DNA of 64,000 nt. It comes from Datisca glomerata. Taxonomy: Eukaryota; Streptophyta; Magnoliopsida; Cucurbitales; Datiscaceae. The stretch's first letter is position 1. Each line of letters opens with the position of its first letter. Below are positions 34,441-47,240 of the stretch, one piece after another. The translations under genes were made by a program, and so were the position numbers. The stretch spans positions 1,426,001 through 1,490,000 of the forward strand of contig QANY01008723.1 of the NCBI GenBank assembly GCA_003255025.1, in the 5' to 3' direction. A model generated the notes under the pieces. It saw nothing but the letters and a program-made list of their open reading frames with translations, was not told the origin of the DNA and searched no databases.

Positions 34441-35260
34441 TATAGGCTTCATAAAATGGTCAATATTTAGCTTATGACATATTAACTTTTCAGCGATACC
34501 TAGCATTTATGCCGCCGTAGTCGCAAAGTTGTCAACATTACTTTTGAGTTACTCCGTAAGCTCAGCCTCGTTTGCTTTAGTGAGTTCTACCCTTATTTTC
34601 GTAACCTTTTCGTTTCCAATATCAACAGACTCCATTTTTCTGGCAGCTTCATATCTTGGATTGCTCTCCTTGTCTTCATCTTCAGTTAATTGCTATTGCT
34701 CAACCATTTCCCTTCCTTTTCCTAAAACAGAAACTTCATTTCATCAAATTGAATCGAGAGCTGTTACAACACAACATCAGGCAATTGCTTGATCACCCTT
34801 AATAGTTCAAACACCTTGAGGTGACTGATATTTCATTGTTTAGTAATATGTAAACGGGATAACTTTCATATTGTGGATCCAGGTTTTCTAATATGGTGTT
34901 GTATGGTGATGGTGCATCTATTATCACAAAATCTATTATGTGATTGAATGGTTCAGCATTTACTAGAAGCGGTAAGATCCCCTCTGAAATCGATTAATGG
35001 TTACCCCACATTATATAGCTTTGGCATATGTATGGAAGTTTTCTCTAATGTTGATCGATGGAGTACGTTGACCGCACTCCCGTCATCAACCAAGACTCTT
35101 CTCAGCAGGAAATTCCATCTGAATGGTGATTATCAGTGCATCATTATGCCCGTCGTTTGCCCATTATCACTTTCATCGAAAATAATCAGAATATCTTCAT
35201 TCACTTCCTTGGGCACGCCGTTTACTTTGAGGGTTGGCTTTTTGTAATAAATCTTTCTTT
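34441..35260 (-). pseudogene. Tat-3 protease and linker
   Basis: Through stops, about 34880-35160 on the minus strand reads GHNDALIITIQMEF, then DDGSAVNVLHRSTLEKTSI. The Tat active site is DNG/DDGSAV. 34441-34880 is the poorly kept linker to RT. Confidence 0.65.
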
Positions 35261-35960
35261 CTTTCCTCAAGGTACCTTAAGACTCTGTAAGGGCAATAAT
35301 TGTATCAATGATCTTCATTGGTTCTCTATCTTTTGGGCATTCATCATTTTTGTCCCTCCTTGGTTGCTCTTTCCTAGCCTCAAAATCCTTCAGATACCCT
35401 TCTTTTATTAGTTCTTGAATGTAATATTTTAATTGAAAGCATTCCTTCGTGTAATGGCTGACACTTCGGTGATAAGATCAGTATTTGTGTTTATCTCTTT
35501 CATTCGGTTATTCAGAAAGAGGTATAGGCCTCTTCAGCCATGATTTTATTTGATGGACTCTAGGAATTTATTGAGCGGGAGAGTTAACCAGTCTTCTTTT
35601 CTGCATTTTCCTCCTGCCTCCCATATTCTCTGTTATGTTCATTTTGCATTTCCTCATTTTCATTTTTTTTTTGTCTGAATTCCGTTGATCTAAGAGCTTT
35701 TACATGCTCTTCTTTTCTTCCTCGATAGTTATTTACATTTTCACTCTCAGAAAGGTTTCTACCATTGTGAGTGGATTGTTTATGGACAGACCCTTGAAGA
35801 GGGGTGAGTTTGGATTCAGCCCGCGTCTGAATACAAACCTTACTACTCGGTCACAATTTTTGCCCTTTGTCATTTCATTCTTGAAGCCGTGAGTGTAATC
35901 CCGCAATGACTCGCCCTTTCTTATCATGATCACTCGGTAGTTGAATAGTGTTCCAAAAAC
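35261..35960 (-). pseudogene. Tat-3 gag C-terminal part
   Basis: 35733-35933: MIMIRKGESLRDYTHGFKNE, then RFVFRRGLNPNSPLFKGLSI and PLTMVETFLRVK. This is the gag motif Q..ESLRDYV.RF..E....AF..GL....LF.SL...P.TM.E. Basic, shifted sequence follows to about 35261. The N-terminal half and 5' LTR were not found, so the element seems cut at about 35960. Confidence 0.75.
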
Positions 35961-38330
35961 ACAGAGGACATTCTAACAAAACTTGTTAGGAACATCTTGC
36001 ACATCAACGAGATGAAAAAATAGAGTATTTAAAGCTTTATTGTTAAATTATAATTAAGGAGAGTATCTAAAGCTTGATTGTTACAACTAAAAAGCATAAC
36101 AAATATTCTGAATCTCAGGCTTCTGTTATTGAGTCATCGCCAGAGGGTGAAAAATCATTTTGACGAGCCCAAGCGAGTAATTGTAGTTGGTCCCCCACCG
36201 ACTTCATTTTTTTTCTTTAATTCTATAGTTTTGATTATATAGGCTTTTTTTCTTCGAAGAGGTGGGTGGATCTTCTGTCCAAGACCTTTATTTCATTCGA
36301 AAACTTCTTCAACAAGTAATTCCTCATTGAGGTTGTTCTTAGTGTTGACTTTAATTCAGACAAACTTAAGTCTTGGCCATCTTCAAAAAATAAGAACCTG
36401 CATCTAAAATATTTAAATAAAATGTAAATAAATTAACTTTAGAGCTTAGAGGAAAAATATTAAAACTATATTCAACACAACCAAGAATACAACACACAAG
36501 GAAAACCGCAATTTATGAGCAAAAATAACATAAAATATAAATAAGAACGAACCCAAAAATAAACAAAGAAGGAAGCAATATAATCAAAACAGAAAAAACA
36601 ACATGAAAAAAGAGGGGGGAAATATGACCTATAAACCTAGAACAAACATGACCTGTAAACCCAGAACAAATACCTAAGATGGTCTCCTAATATTTGGGCC
36701 CTCTCCATCATCGTCCAATCCCTTACATTTAAAAGATTAACCATGAAATTGAGAATATGTAAAACAGAAGAACAAATGAGAGATGAGAGCTACAAAAAGA
36801 CCTCACCATCAATGGATATATAAATGAATCTCACATTAATATAATTTAATGTAACTCACCTACTGCATAACCCCCCCCCCCACTAAACTAAGTTGAGTGG
36901 CTAATTTGTTTACATTATACATACAATATACGACCTGCTCATGACTTTTTTAGCTGCACGTCGATGTAGATAGCTAAATTCAAAGTTTTGATAACCTGTG
37001 TAAGTATAGAAAAGATGGAAAAATTCAAGTATCTTGGAATGGTCATATATATTATCATTTTGCACCAGATTTGTTTTCACTTCCTTATTGACATTCAAAG
37101 TAGCAAATTTACACCAATTTTCAGTTTCCTAAAATTCAATTATGAATAGCGTGAATTTGCATTGGGCTAGGAATAATTCATAAACATCTCAGGTGGTATT
37201 TTTGTCTAGAGAAGCACTTGACGGACAATGTCTTAATACTAGCATAAAAGTTATTATGGCATGAGGAACATTTGACTTACAAATGTTTGACCACAAACAT
37301 ATCAGCACCATCCGCCTCCAAAAGGGTAAATAGCAACCATAACACAAACATTCTAAGAACTTTTTCTACTAACAACACAAGACACAACCTGTTCTTTTCG
37401 GATCGAACTAATCACTAAAATTAAGGACTTCACCATATTATCATGCTACCCACCTAGTTTAGGAACAAACTATTTCTTTGAAATAAAACTGATAAAGTAG
37501 TACGTGTATCCTCGATATTTCAATGTAATCAGAAATTTAAAGAGTTATTTGAAATAGTTCAAGATGTATGAAGAAAACTAAATCATATGAGTAATGCCAA
37601 TAAGGGAGAAGCCTGATGAGATAGATCTAAAATCTCATACTACTTTTCAACTTTGAAAGTTCTTTATAGTTTTCCCACTTGAGGTTTCACAAAACATTGC
37701 AGGTCCAACGAGAGGAAGAAGCTGATAGCCAGCTAAACTTTTCTTGTAAAATTTAAAAGGGGTACGCCTAAATGACACATATTTGCAGTCCATTGCTTAT
37801 ATTTGTAGTAGCGTTAATTTTGCACAATCTTAACTTCTTATTTCTGCATTTGATATAAAACTCCTCGCCTTTTGACACCCCATATTCCTTGCCTACTTCT
37901 TATAGTAGTCAGGTGCCTCATCCTGCTAGTTTGTATTCAAGATATATATAGATGCAATGATGTATTGGATGTTTAATATGAGTTCAACACTATAGAAGTG
38001 ACCTTTAGAACATGGGAAGGAGAATTAACACATAATTAGGTTCTTTATCGGCTTTATTTACATATACAAATAAAATATAGTTAATTTGGCTTTGAACTTA
38101 CTTCAAAGTTTCCTCAAGTTCCAAAGGAAGTCTATGCTCTTTATTGAATGCAGGTATAAAAGAAATTTACCCCATAACCGACTGAAACATCTTGACGAAA
38201 TGGAAAAGCATTATGGCTAGACAATCCTAATCGATAGATCCAAATTGAATTAATATGCGCACAAGTGCAAGAACATGATGACAGTTAAAAAATCTCATAA
38301 TGAAAATTAGAGCATGGTGATTCCTGGTAG
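35961..38330. other. unassigned, possibly the body of a CACTA-like element
   Basis: Contains a ~45-bp duplication at about 36020-36090 (GTAT(T/C)TAAAGCTT.ATTGTTA) and an 11-C homopolymer at 36871-36881. No protein motif recognised on either strand. If the CACTA end at 38996 belongs to an element extending leftwards, this would be its interior. Confidence 0.3.
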
Positions 38331-38996
38331 AGAATGATAGAACCGCGCAGGGGAAAGAGAGCCTCGGGAGCAACGAAGGGATACAAATCTGAGCTTCAAG
38401 TGTGCAGGGTGCAAGGACGCAGATCTGAGAGTATGTAGTTAAGCTTCAAGTGGGATGTAGATCTAAGCTGAGATGGACATAGATCTAAGATGGATGCACT
38501 TTAGAAAAAAATCGGACGAAACCAAAATCAACATAAGACTAAAATTGATGAAACCCCAAATTCATATTCTTCAATGGAGGGAGAAAATGCTCACCGTCGA
38601 AGAAGAAATGGTATAAACAGAAGCAGATGATGTGCAGAAGGAGAAACGCAAGTCCAAGGATGGGAGGAAGAAGAAAGGAGAAGTAAGAAGAGAAGAAGGA
38701 GAAAGAAGAATGAAGAAATGGAAGAGGACATGAGGGATTAAACGAGTTTTAGATTTCATCTATTGCGACGAAAACAATAGTAGTATTTTTACCGACCAAC
38801 ATATAATATGGTCACAAAAGTCTCATTTTAACGACAAACATATAATTTCGTCGTAAAAATTTAGACTTTAACCGACAAAATCTAAATTTTCGTAGGCAAA
38901 ATCTTGGGAAAAATTCTGCACGAAAGGAGATTTTTAGCCATCAAATTAATTTCGTGGTTAAAAGTTTGATGGCTAAAAGTGATTTTTCTTGTAGTG
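38331..38996 (-). mobile_element. CACTA (En/Spm-like) terminal region
   Basis: The right end, TTTTTCTTGTAGTG at 38983-38996, is CACTACAAGAAAAA on the minus strand, the typical plant CACTA terminus. Inside is a hairpin (38931-38945 with 38965-38978; arms TTTTAGCCATCAAA) and several TTTCGTCG/CGACGAAA-like subterminal motifs back to about 38765. The purine-rich 38580-38720 stretch looks like a transcribed leader on the minus strand. The left terminus was not found. Confidence 0.6.
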
Positions 38997-39540
38997 TGAG
39001 GTAAAGAATCTCTCCTCCTACTTAGAAACAATGGCCCTAGGTATTCTATTACACAATTAAATAAATACTAGAGAAATCAAGCTTCGAAAAACAAGTACGT
39101 ACCACACTCACTCAAATAAGTGGCGAGCCTATACGGCGAAACCCTTCAACAGAGACTTCTCGAGGTTGCCTCAACCGCGGTGGGATCTCTCTCCCTCAAC
39201 CATGGTGACAACTAGGATAACATTCTCCCACAACCACGGATTGTTGAGGCTCCCTCAACTACGTTCCCACTTTGACCCACAACAATCTATCTGCGGTGCA
39301 TAAAGCAAGTTCTTCACGAGAAACGATGGGTCCATGCGAGCACACCCTTGCAATATTGAAGAAGAAAGATGAAAGATGAGAAAAGAGAAGACAATAGGAA
39401 AAAAACACAAATATAGGAAGGAAGCCATTGAAGAAAAATGGAGCTTTACCCAATGAAAAAACACTTGGTCGCAACAAATATGTGTATTCAAAATATTATT
39501 GTGACGCATGGCTAGTATCCATCAATGGAGATTCAAATAG
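38997..39540. other. unassigned; one small signal-peptide-like ORF
   Basis: On the minus strand, ATG at 39427 opens 57 codons to 39255 with a strongly hydrophobic N-terminus (MASFLYLCFFPIVFSFLIF) like a secretion signal, then a short Cys-containing tail (IDCCGSK). I know no match. It may be an orphan first exon or chance. Confidence 0.3.
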
Positions 39541-39660
39541 GCTAAAATTCAATTTACACCCTTACACTTTCAACTTTGTGCAATTTATACCCCTACACTT
39601 CCTAAATGTCCATTTAAGTCCTTATACTTATTTAATTGAATCATTTTAATCCTTGCCTCA
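39541..39660. repeat. ~30-bp imperfect repeats (CCCTTACACTTT type)
   Basis: Three diverged units in a row: AATTTACACCCTTACACTTT, AATTTATACCCCTACACTTC, then ATTTAAGTCCTTATACTTAT. This phrase family is common in plant intergenic repeats. A related phrase on the opposite strand lies near 4260. Confidence 0.5.
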
Positions 39661-40129
39661 CGTTTTTTATTTAATACAAACGGAGAATGGATTTTATATT
39701 GGAAATAAGAAAAATTAAAAGAAAAAGGGGAAGGGAAGCTCAGTGGAGGAGGTCCTTCTGGGTTTTCTTTGCTGATTTATGCTTAGAAGAAGTAAAGAAG
39801 AAAATAGGTCGGTCCACGTCGTATACACGTTGCGATAATAGTCGATTTTGATGTACTCACAGAGAAGAACTCAAATCTTTAACGAACTTACACTTTTACA
39901 TAATAGGTTCTACCTAAACATTTATCCAAAATTGATCCATGAAAATGGTGTAATAACACCCATTTTCCAACAATAGCAAGATCAGTTTAATATTTCTTCT
40001 CAGAAAATTGACCTCGAAGGGTAGATATCACCAGTTCTTTGCCATCCAACCTTTTCAACTTTGAATCACGAATTAAAGTTTTATTTTCTATGTTCATGAA
40101 CAAAATGGGGTTAGTGATTTCAATTTAAA

Positions 40130-40880
40130 CCAACTAAAGCATTTCCCCAGTGTTACCATTGCCCGTTGGTAAGTCGTCTCTGCATTTTTTTGACCAAATG
40201 GCATAAGCTTATAACAAAATGTACCCCCACAAAATTATAAAAGTGGTCATTTCATGGTTTTCAGGAGCCATTTGATTTGTTTATAACCCAAAAAACCATC
40301 CATGAAATATAAGGTTGAATGTCTTGTAGTGTTATCTACTAAGACATCCATATGGGGTAATGAAAAATTATCCTTGGGGCTTGTCCGATTTAATTCTCTA
40401 TAATCGACGCACACCCTTACTTTCTCATTTTTCTTCGGCAATGGAACTATGTTAGCAATCCATTCAGGGTATTTTGCTAATTCTAGAAAATCCTTATCTA
40501 CTTACTTTTTAACTTCTTATTTGATCTATACCAGAATGTCTGGTTTCATTTTCCATAACTTTTGTTGCACTGGTTTATTTTCGGGCATAAGTGGAAAATG
40601 ATGAACCACAAATGTCTAGACCGGACATATCTTGGTAAGACCATGCGAAGACGTCAATACACTCTTTGAGTAAGTCAATTAATTGTTGGCGGTTATGGCT
40701 TGTCATAGAAGTGCCGATTTGGACTTCTTTAGTCTATCCATCAAATCCCAAATTTATCATCTCCGTTATCTCTTAATATAGTTGAGTTATTTTATCATCC
40801 TCTTCTACTATTCTTAACATTACCAGAGTTGATACAAAATTCTCCTCGTCAATTTCATGTGACTCTACGCTAAGAATGAG
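40130..40880 (-). pseudogene. Ogre reverse transcriptase, N-terminal part
   Basis: Minus strand, through shifts: EVQIGTSMTSHNR, ECIDVFAWSYQDMSGLD, VVHHFPLMPENKPVQQKLW, YPEWIANIVPLPKKNEKV, VDYRELNRTSPKDNF, YFMDGFLGYKQIK (catalytic Asp) and, near 40150-40230, GTFCYKLMPFGQKNAETTYQ. The reading vanishes before the YVDD box, so this is a truncation point. Confidence 0.85.
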
Positions 40881-41190
40881 ATTTTAAAGTTATTGCTCAT
40901 GCTCTAATATCATCATGCTCTTACTATCAAAATCACCATTTTTGAACCTGAATCAGATTATTGGATGAAAGAAATGCGAGAAAAGAAAATAAACAATGCA
41001 TGAGTATAAACAACATTTCAGAAATAGAAAATGTAGACATGAAAGGAAGAACAAAAAGAACTGGAATTGTATTTATCATTAGTAAAAGGACACTAAATAA
41101 GTTTTTAGACTCTCATTCAAAGCGAGGACATGAAACAGACGAGAACATAGGCCCATAACAACGAAATTCCTAAGGCATTGGGTAGAATCA

Positions 41191-41860
41191 TTAGAATTTT
41201 GGCATGAACACATTACTCTTGAAAATTTTCAAGAAGCACTGGTAGCTCGGTGACATCCCAATTGTTAAGCTCATGATCTGAATTGTATCGAGAAACCAAG
41301 TCATCTGTACTTGCACTTGATGGTTTTTCAAGATTGTGGATATTGAAAGCTGGGCAATATAATCTTCAAGGTCGCACTGCTCTACTGTAACCGGTTCTTC
41401 GAATAAAATTCCCCCACTTCTAAAATATTCAGAAATACGGGGTATGATTGTCATTTTCATATCGAATTTCCTATTTTCGAGCCTAGCAATCCTCTTTTCT
41501 TTCTTTTGAGCTGCCACTCTCCTTCTATCAGCCTTGTTCGGTCTACATCCAAGTCCAAACCTTTGTTCATTCTTGTCCTACTCGATTAATTTATTTATAT
41601 CTTAATGCTTACCCCCGAGTCCTTTGTCTGACTTGTATCCCCCTTTTATCATCAACTTTTCCACCATCTGAGATACTTTTGATAGGCTTGATGTTGGAGC
41701 GAGATTCCCACTAGCAACAAATGTGGTGTTTGCAATCTCAAATGATCGAAATGAGCACTCCGATGCTTCTTTTGTCACCTCAACATATGGCATGGTAGCC
41801 GTCTTGGATACCGATAAATCTTCTTCCCCATATATACAAATGAGTTTATGATTCATTATA
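41191..41860 (-). pseudogene. Ogre protease-RT linker with G-patch-like motif
   Basis: 41602-41856 gives LICIYGEEDLSVSKTATMPY, CSFRSFEIANTTFV and, at its end, GGYKSDKGLGGKH, which resembles the G-patch-like GYxxGxGLG motif after the protease in Ogre/Tat polyproteins. 41191-41517 continues with basic sequence (KKEKRIARLENRKFDMKM). Confidence 0.7.
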
Positions 41861-42039
41861 AATTTCAGCTTCTAATGTAAAGAAGACGGTACTGCCCCGA
41901 CATAATGAATCCATGATCGACCTAAAAGAAAACTGTATGCTGGATTTATGTCCATCACTTAGAAAATAATATTGAATAGGCATTGCTGGATTCAAATTTA
42001 TATCTCTATGTCTCCAACTACTTCTCTTCAGGTATCGTC

Positions 42040-42360
42040 AAATGCTCTTACTATCATCATGCTCGGTCACATATGTGTCGCGTGCACATGGAGTTTTGCC
42101 AGCGTGGATCTTGGCATTACATTTATAGACAAGTCGTTACCAATCAACACTTTTGCAACAACATAATCCCTACTTTTCATAAATATATGTATAGCTCTAG
42201 TGTATCCAGTACCATCGACATGGATTTCATCATCTGTGAAAGTGATAAAATTTGGTGCGGTACCTGCAATTCCACTTAACTTCTCCATCGTAATGTCATG
42301 ACATATGCTTGATTCATAACCTTCAATAATGCTCGGCAATGTGGTTCATAATTCAGAAAG
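42040..42360 (-). pseudogene. Ogre aspartic protease
   Basis: 42067-42339 has NFITFTDDEIHVDGTGYTRA, then VVAKVLIGNDLSINVMPRST. The family form is VL(V/I)DNGSALNVMP. Here the D-N-G active site reads G-N-D-L, so the catalytic triad is lost. Confidence 0.8.
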
Positions 42361-42399
42361 AGTGACAGTAAAGATATGCGAGCAAGTAATCGATTAAGT

Positions 42400-44970
42400 T
42401 GTTCTATCACCTTATACTTGTTTACTTGATGAGCTTAAAAAATTCACATACTTCTTCTTCAGACACTACTCTTTCTTTCTTTGTACCTCTTATTATATCC
42501 GGGTCTATCACTTGGCCGCCATGAATTTCTCCTTGGAACTCATGGCCACTGTCGCCTTCTTTGGCTTTCCCTTTCCTTTTCCTTTCAAACTCATCGCTTT
42601 TATCTATTTTCAAAATGTTTGACGTGTAGCATCGTCCACTCCTCGTCATCTCACCTACTTCTGAAATATTAATTATGGGGATCGAGGTCTGACGGATTTA
42701 GCGCTTGAGTTTTGTCGTTACTGCTTGTAATAACCTCATATTCCAACGTCTATAGTACTACTCTTGAATCCTTATAAGCAAACCCAGTATTTGGATGGTG
42801 ATGGGCATCAGAGCATAAGACGTAGTGGTGCGAGTTGACTTTTCCTCATTATTTATTGTGAGAGATTTTAGGATAGAGGATGGCACTTCAACATTAACTT
42901 TAGATGATTGTTTAGTTATCATGAGGACTAAAGAGTCATCTTCCTGGTATTCCCTTTCTCCTTTATGACTTATTGTAAGTATCTTTGCATCCAATAACTT
43001 TTGCACTTCCATTTTAAAATCAGCACATTCCTCAATTGTATGGCCCGTCACATTCTTATGAAATAAACAATCAAAGTCATGCATGTGCTTCCTAGAAACG
43101 CCTTCATCCTATGTTCGTGTTGGGTAGATGTACCATTCTTTAGAAAGAAGATGAAAAAGTATTTCCATTGACGTGCTCACATCTTCCACGTCCTTCTTTC
43201 CATATGAAAAAAACCCTCAATTGCATTTACGGTAGGATTCTCATGATTTGGTAGAGGGTTAGAATTGATATCTGGGTTCCCATTAGCCATTCTGAAATTC
43301 AAACATCCATCCTTGATCAATGTCTGTACTCTACCTTTTAATGCCATGCAATTCTCAGTCAAATGTCACACTACCCCAGCATGATAATCACGGCGAGCAG
43401 TTGGATCATACCACCTTGGGTATGGTGGCTGTAGAGGTTCATAAGGAATTGACACCAATTGATTATTCTGTATCAATTGTGGTAAGAGTTCTATATGTGA
43501 CATGGGGATTGGATCATATTTGACAAAACATTGATTATTTCTATTTTCCCTCAGAGGCTCATCAGCCTGACCAACATTTTGCTAGTGAGTCGATGGTCTG
43601 AAACCTAGTCTTGGGTTGTTTTGAAATGTTGATTGTTGAGAGTGATAATTGTACGAAATTTGTGAGTAATTTTTCACATATGATGTCACAGATTTGGGCC
43701 CTTCACTATTCTTTGAAAATCCAAGCCTCGGCTGCAGCTTGTAATGGATACCCAAAATTGATCGTCTGTACGTCCCCTTCTTTTCACTTCAACGACTCCC
43801 CTTTTTTTACGGATGATGTATCTGATACGACTTCCGAAATTCTTCCATTCTTTACCCCATATTCAATCCTTCCACCAATCACTATAATGTCAAATAAGTT
43901 GTTTGAAGCATTTCCAATCATTCTATCATAGAATGGAGATCTCAAGGTGGTTATAAACATTGCAGCCATCTCCTTTTCTAATAGGGGGTACCTGAAAAGC
44001 TACTTCCCTTCACCTTTGTGCATATTCTTTAAAGCCTTCAGTAGGCTTTTTTTCCATCTTTTGTAGATCTAGACGATCAAGAGCCATGTCTATGTTGAAC
44101 TTGTATTGTCTTAAGAAAGCATCAGCTAAATCTTTCCACCTCTGAATATGTTGGTTATCTAACTGGATATACCAGCGAGATACAGCTTCCATCAAGCTAT
44201 CTTGAAAGAAATGAATCAACAGCTTATCATCATTTGCACAAACAGTCATTTTTTACAATACATAATAAGGTGTCTTCTCAGGCATGTACTACCATCATAT
44301 TTTTCAAACTCAGGTAGTTTGAATTTGTGTGAGATGATTACATCTGGGACCAAACATAATTGGGTGGCATCAATGGTACCATATACATCTGACCCTTCAA
44401 TGGCGCGCAATCTTTCCTCTAAAAAGTCCAACTTATCTTTCGACAGCGGGTCTTCACTTGGTTTAGTAATAGGCATATGCCCCTTTGGGTCATCAACATC
44501 GGGTATGATGATTGACTCATTATCGAGTTCGCCTTGTGGAGTGAAAGCTTGTTTGTGACCAGATGCCATTGTGGATGGGTTGTACCCAATTTTCCCAGTC
44601 TGCATCATTTCCTGGACATTTAGAAATGGATAGTGCTGGATATTTACTGGTGGTGAAGCATGCTGAAAGTGGTCGGTCTGATGATGTTGATAGGTTGGAC
44701 TGAACCCATGAGGGTAATGTGGAGTATCGTTTAGCAGTTGATTTTGTGATGATTGAGCTCTTTGCGGATTTTCAAGCCAGGCTTTTCCCTTACTTGCGAC
44801 GAGGAGTTCCAGGACTCTGACCATTTGCTCTTTCAGCTCCCTAATTTATTCTTTCATTTACTCTCGCGATTGCTCTCTTTCTTGCTCGTCCATGACCCTA
44901 ACTTGAGCTCGCGTTCGATAGAGATGTTGAAGTTGACGGGGCTATCTTTGAAAAGTTTTCTCAAATAAAT
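42400..44970 (-). pseudogene. Ogre gag
   Basis: Begins near 44930 with a charged coiled-coil (VRVMDEQERERSRE). 44246-44824 is the longest open piece: a Pro/Gln/His-rich segment, then FLEERLRAIEGSDVYGTIDA and FKLPEFEKYDGSTC. 44010-44249 is capsid (KLLIHFFQDSLMEAVSRWYI, then FKEYAQR). 43784-43969 continues (FITTLRSPFYDRMIGNAS). 43177-43362 and 42758-43084 are two tandem Ogre modules (TENCMALKGRVQTLIKDG and HTIEECADFKMEVQKLLDA) in the nucleocapsid-like part, and 42422-42649 starts TRSGRCY. The order matches Ogre closely. Confidence 0.88.
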
Positions 44971-46050
44971 AAATAAAAAATAATGAGATGGTAGATTTTG
45001 CTAATGAAGAAGAATAAATAATAATGACAATAATAATAATGAAAGTAAATTTATGCATGAGAAATAATATTGCGTAAAGTGAAAGTCCAAAAATACTCAA
45101 TTTCATTCAGTTAGTAGAGCCATGCACTACATTTAAGTATGTAGAAGAGTCAACTACACTACTCCGCAATATGAGTTTATACAAAATGATCCAAATCTCT
45201 GTTAAATTCTTCCAAAAACTTAGACAAGTTCTCCCCATCAGGATGGACGAGCAAAACACTTTTTTTTAATGATGATTGTTCTGTCAAATTGGCCACTCTC
45301 ACAGCCACGCCTTTAAGCCATTCTATAGCATGTCCTGATCATTGTCGAATCAAGTCATGCTCTTGTTGCAGTAATTGGTAATCATATCTCAGTGCGTCGA
45401 CATTAGCATCATTATTTCTTGCCAATTTCTCTGCCACATTCTGATACGCTCTAACTTGGTGCTCAAGGCTTGCAATGACTTTCAATAGTTCTTCACTATC
45501 ATTTGGTGACTCGGTCTTCCTAACTTTATTATTCTCTAAATCAACTTGTAGATTATCAACGATTCATCGTAATGAGTCTTATTATTTTTCTAACTCAACA
45601 ATGTACGCATTCTTCTTATCGACAACCCCCTTAACCACTTCTAAAACTTCTTGTACAAGCTTATTTTTCCTTTCTAGTTTCATGATTTGATCTTCTTGTT
45701 CATAGATTACCACTGGAAAATTCTCATTATCCTCTATCTTTCTAATTTTGTTGTTTAGTTTTGTGAGTGTCAGTTCCTAACTCTAGGTTTTTTCGCTTCG
45801 GATAATCTTGATTCTTAACCTTGTTTCTCAAATCTCTGAGTCATTTTTCAGTTTTGATCTTGTGTTTGCCAGACAAATTCGTCTCGATTGTTAGACATCT
45901 ATTTTCTTCCAAGAGAGCTAAAATCTTTTGACGCTCCTCATATAACTCATCCCGCTCCTCCTTTTTAACAATCACCTGATCAGTTTTTGGTAATTTGTGT
46001 GATTATAAATCCTCAACTGGTAAGGCAATAGTTATTGTGCCTCTGCTCTC
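44971..46050 (-). other. Ogre ORF1-gag spacer, coiled-coil remnant
   Basis: Lys/Glu/Asn-rich reading on the minus strand with frequent stops. It probably represents the helical C-terminal part of ORF1 plus the untranslated gap before gag. Plus-strand ORFs here (e.g. 45475-45690) are shadows. Confidence 0.5.
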
Positions 46051-47240
46051 AAGCCATGTTTTATACTCATTTGTGAAATTCATGTGATTCTTCTCATTCC
46101 AGACCCTTCTTGTTATTTTCCAAGATGCAATTAGCAGCTGTAATTTTTGTTCAATATTTTGAGAATCATAACTGATCTAAATGTCCTTTAATGTGTGCGT
46201 AACAGGGACAAACTGTCTCATGTATAATTGACGGAGCATAACTAGTACAACCTCATGGTATTGGGAGCAAGACCGATTGATAGTCGCCACATCTGTAGAT
46301 CATCGATTTCAACGGCATCGATTGGGCTTTCCAGATAACATTTTCATCTTTCAACTTTGATAGGTATGAGAGCCACACCCCTTTTATGGAAATTGCAGAT
46401 TCCATTTGATCATTTCAACTTCGGCAATGGGGATTCGCATCTTCATCCATGGACTTGAAAACTTAACTTGAGGACATTTGAAATCTAGTGGACATCTTAG
46501 ATGGCTAAGAATCCAAATACATAAAAGTGATGGAGAGCTGATGAACTTCCCTTTTCCAAGCACTCGTATGTGATTTAAGGAATGAAAAGTCTCAGCTAGA
46601 ATTGAGATAACAGGGTTAACACCATGTTTAACTTGCAGGAACATTGTTATTACTTTATCATCCATATAACCTTGAATCTTTGGAAACAACACGGTGCCAT
46701 ATATACACAGAGCATAAAGAGCCATACCCTTTTCTTCCTTCAAGACATTTTGGGTGAGATCTAATAGGTAATCCAGCGGCACACACTCATTCCCCCTTTA
46801 ACTTTCAACCTTTTCTCAATCTCAGATGCATGGATAGTACCTAAGAGCTTGGATAAAGCTCATTTCAATGTGAACTTTTTGTCGTAATTATAAATTTTAT
46901 CCGTGTTTTACGGGACGTTAAGTAGGGTTTGATATTCTTCAATTGTAGGAGTAAGATCAATTATTCCAAAGGTGAAACATCTATACAGAGGGTGCCAGAA
47001 ATGTATTAATGCCTTAAGAATGAGAGCATTGACTGTAATATACAGAAGATAAGCGATGTGACCATTTTTGCCGACAAATAAATTTTTCTGCTCCGGTGAA
47101 AAATCCTTCTATACCTTCTTCAACCTCTCCAAGTCAGTGTGTGAGAACTCTATCTTACTGATTGAAGGTAGATTCTTTTGTTTCTGTGTTTCCTCTGACC
47201 ATTATGCCACTGTAACTTGACTTCTATCACACTCCGAGTA
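46051..47240 (-). pseudogene. Ogre ORF1 protein (function unknown)
   Basis: From about 47230: IEFSHTDLERLKKV, then YLLYITVNALILKALIHFWH, PLYRCFTFGIIDLTPTIEEY and YDKKFTLK. 46384-46782 is open: GMALYALCIYGTVLFPKIQGY, VNPVISILAETFHSLNHIRV and SLLCIWILSHLRCP. Then IYRCGDYQSVLLPIPWGC to about 46200. This is the conserved ORF1 found before gag only in Ogre-like elements (a plant DUF; I think DUF7745). Only a few stops interrupt it. Confidence 0.83.

Noticed and set aside
36871..36895. Run of Cs followed by CACTAAACTA as a possible CACTA left end
   Set aside because: The bases after CACTA do not match the 38996 terminus and no TGA target copy precedes it.
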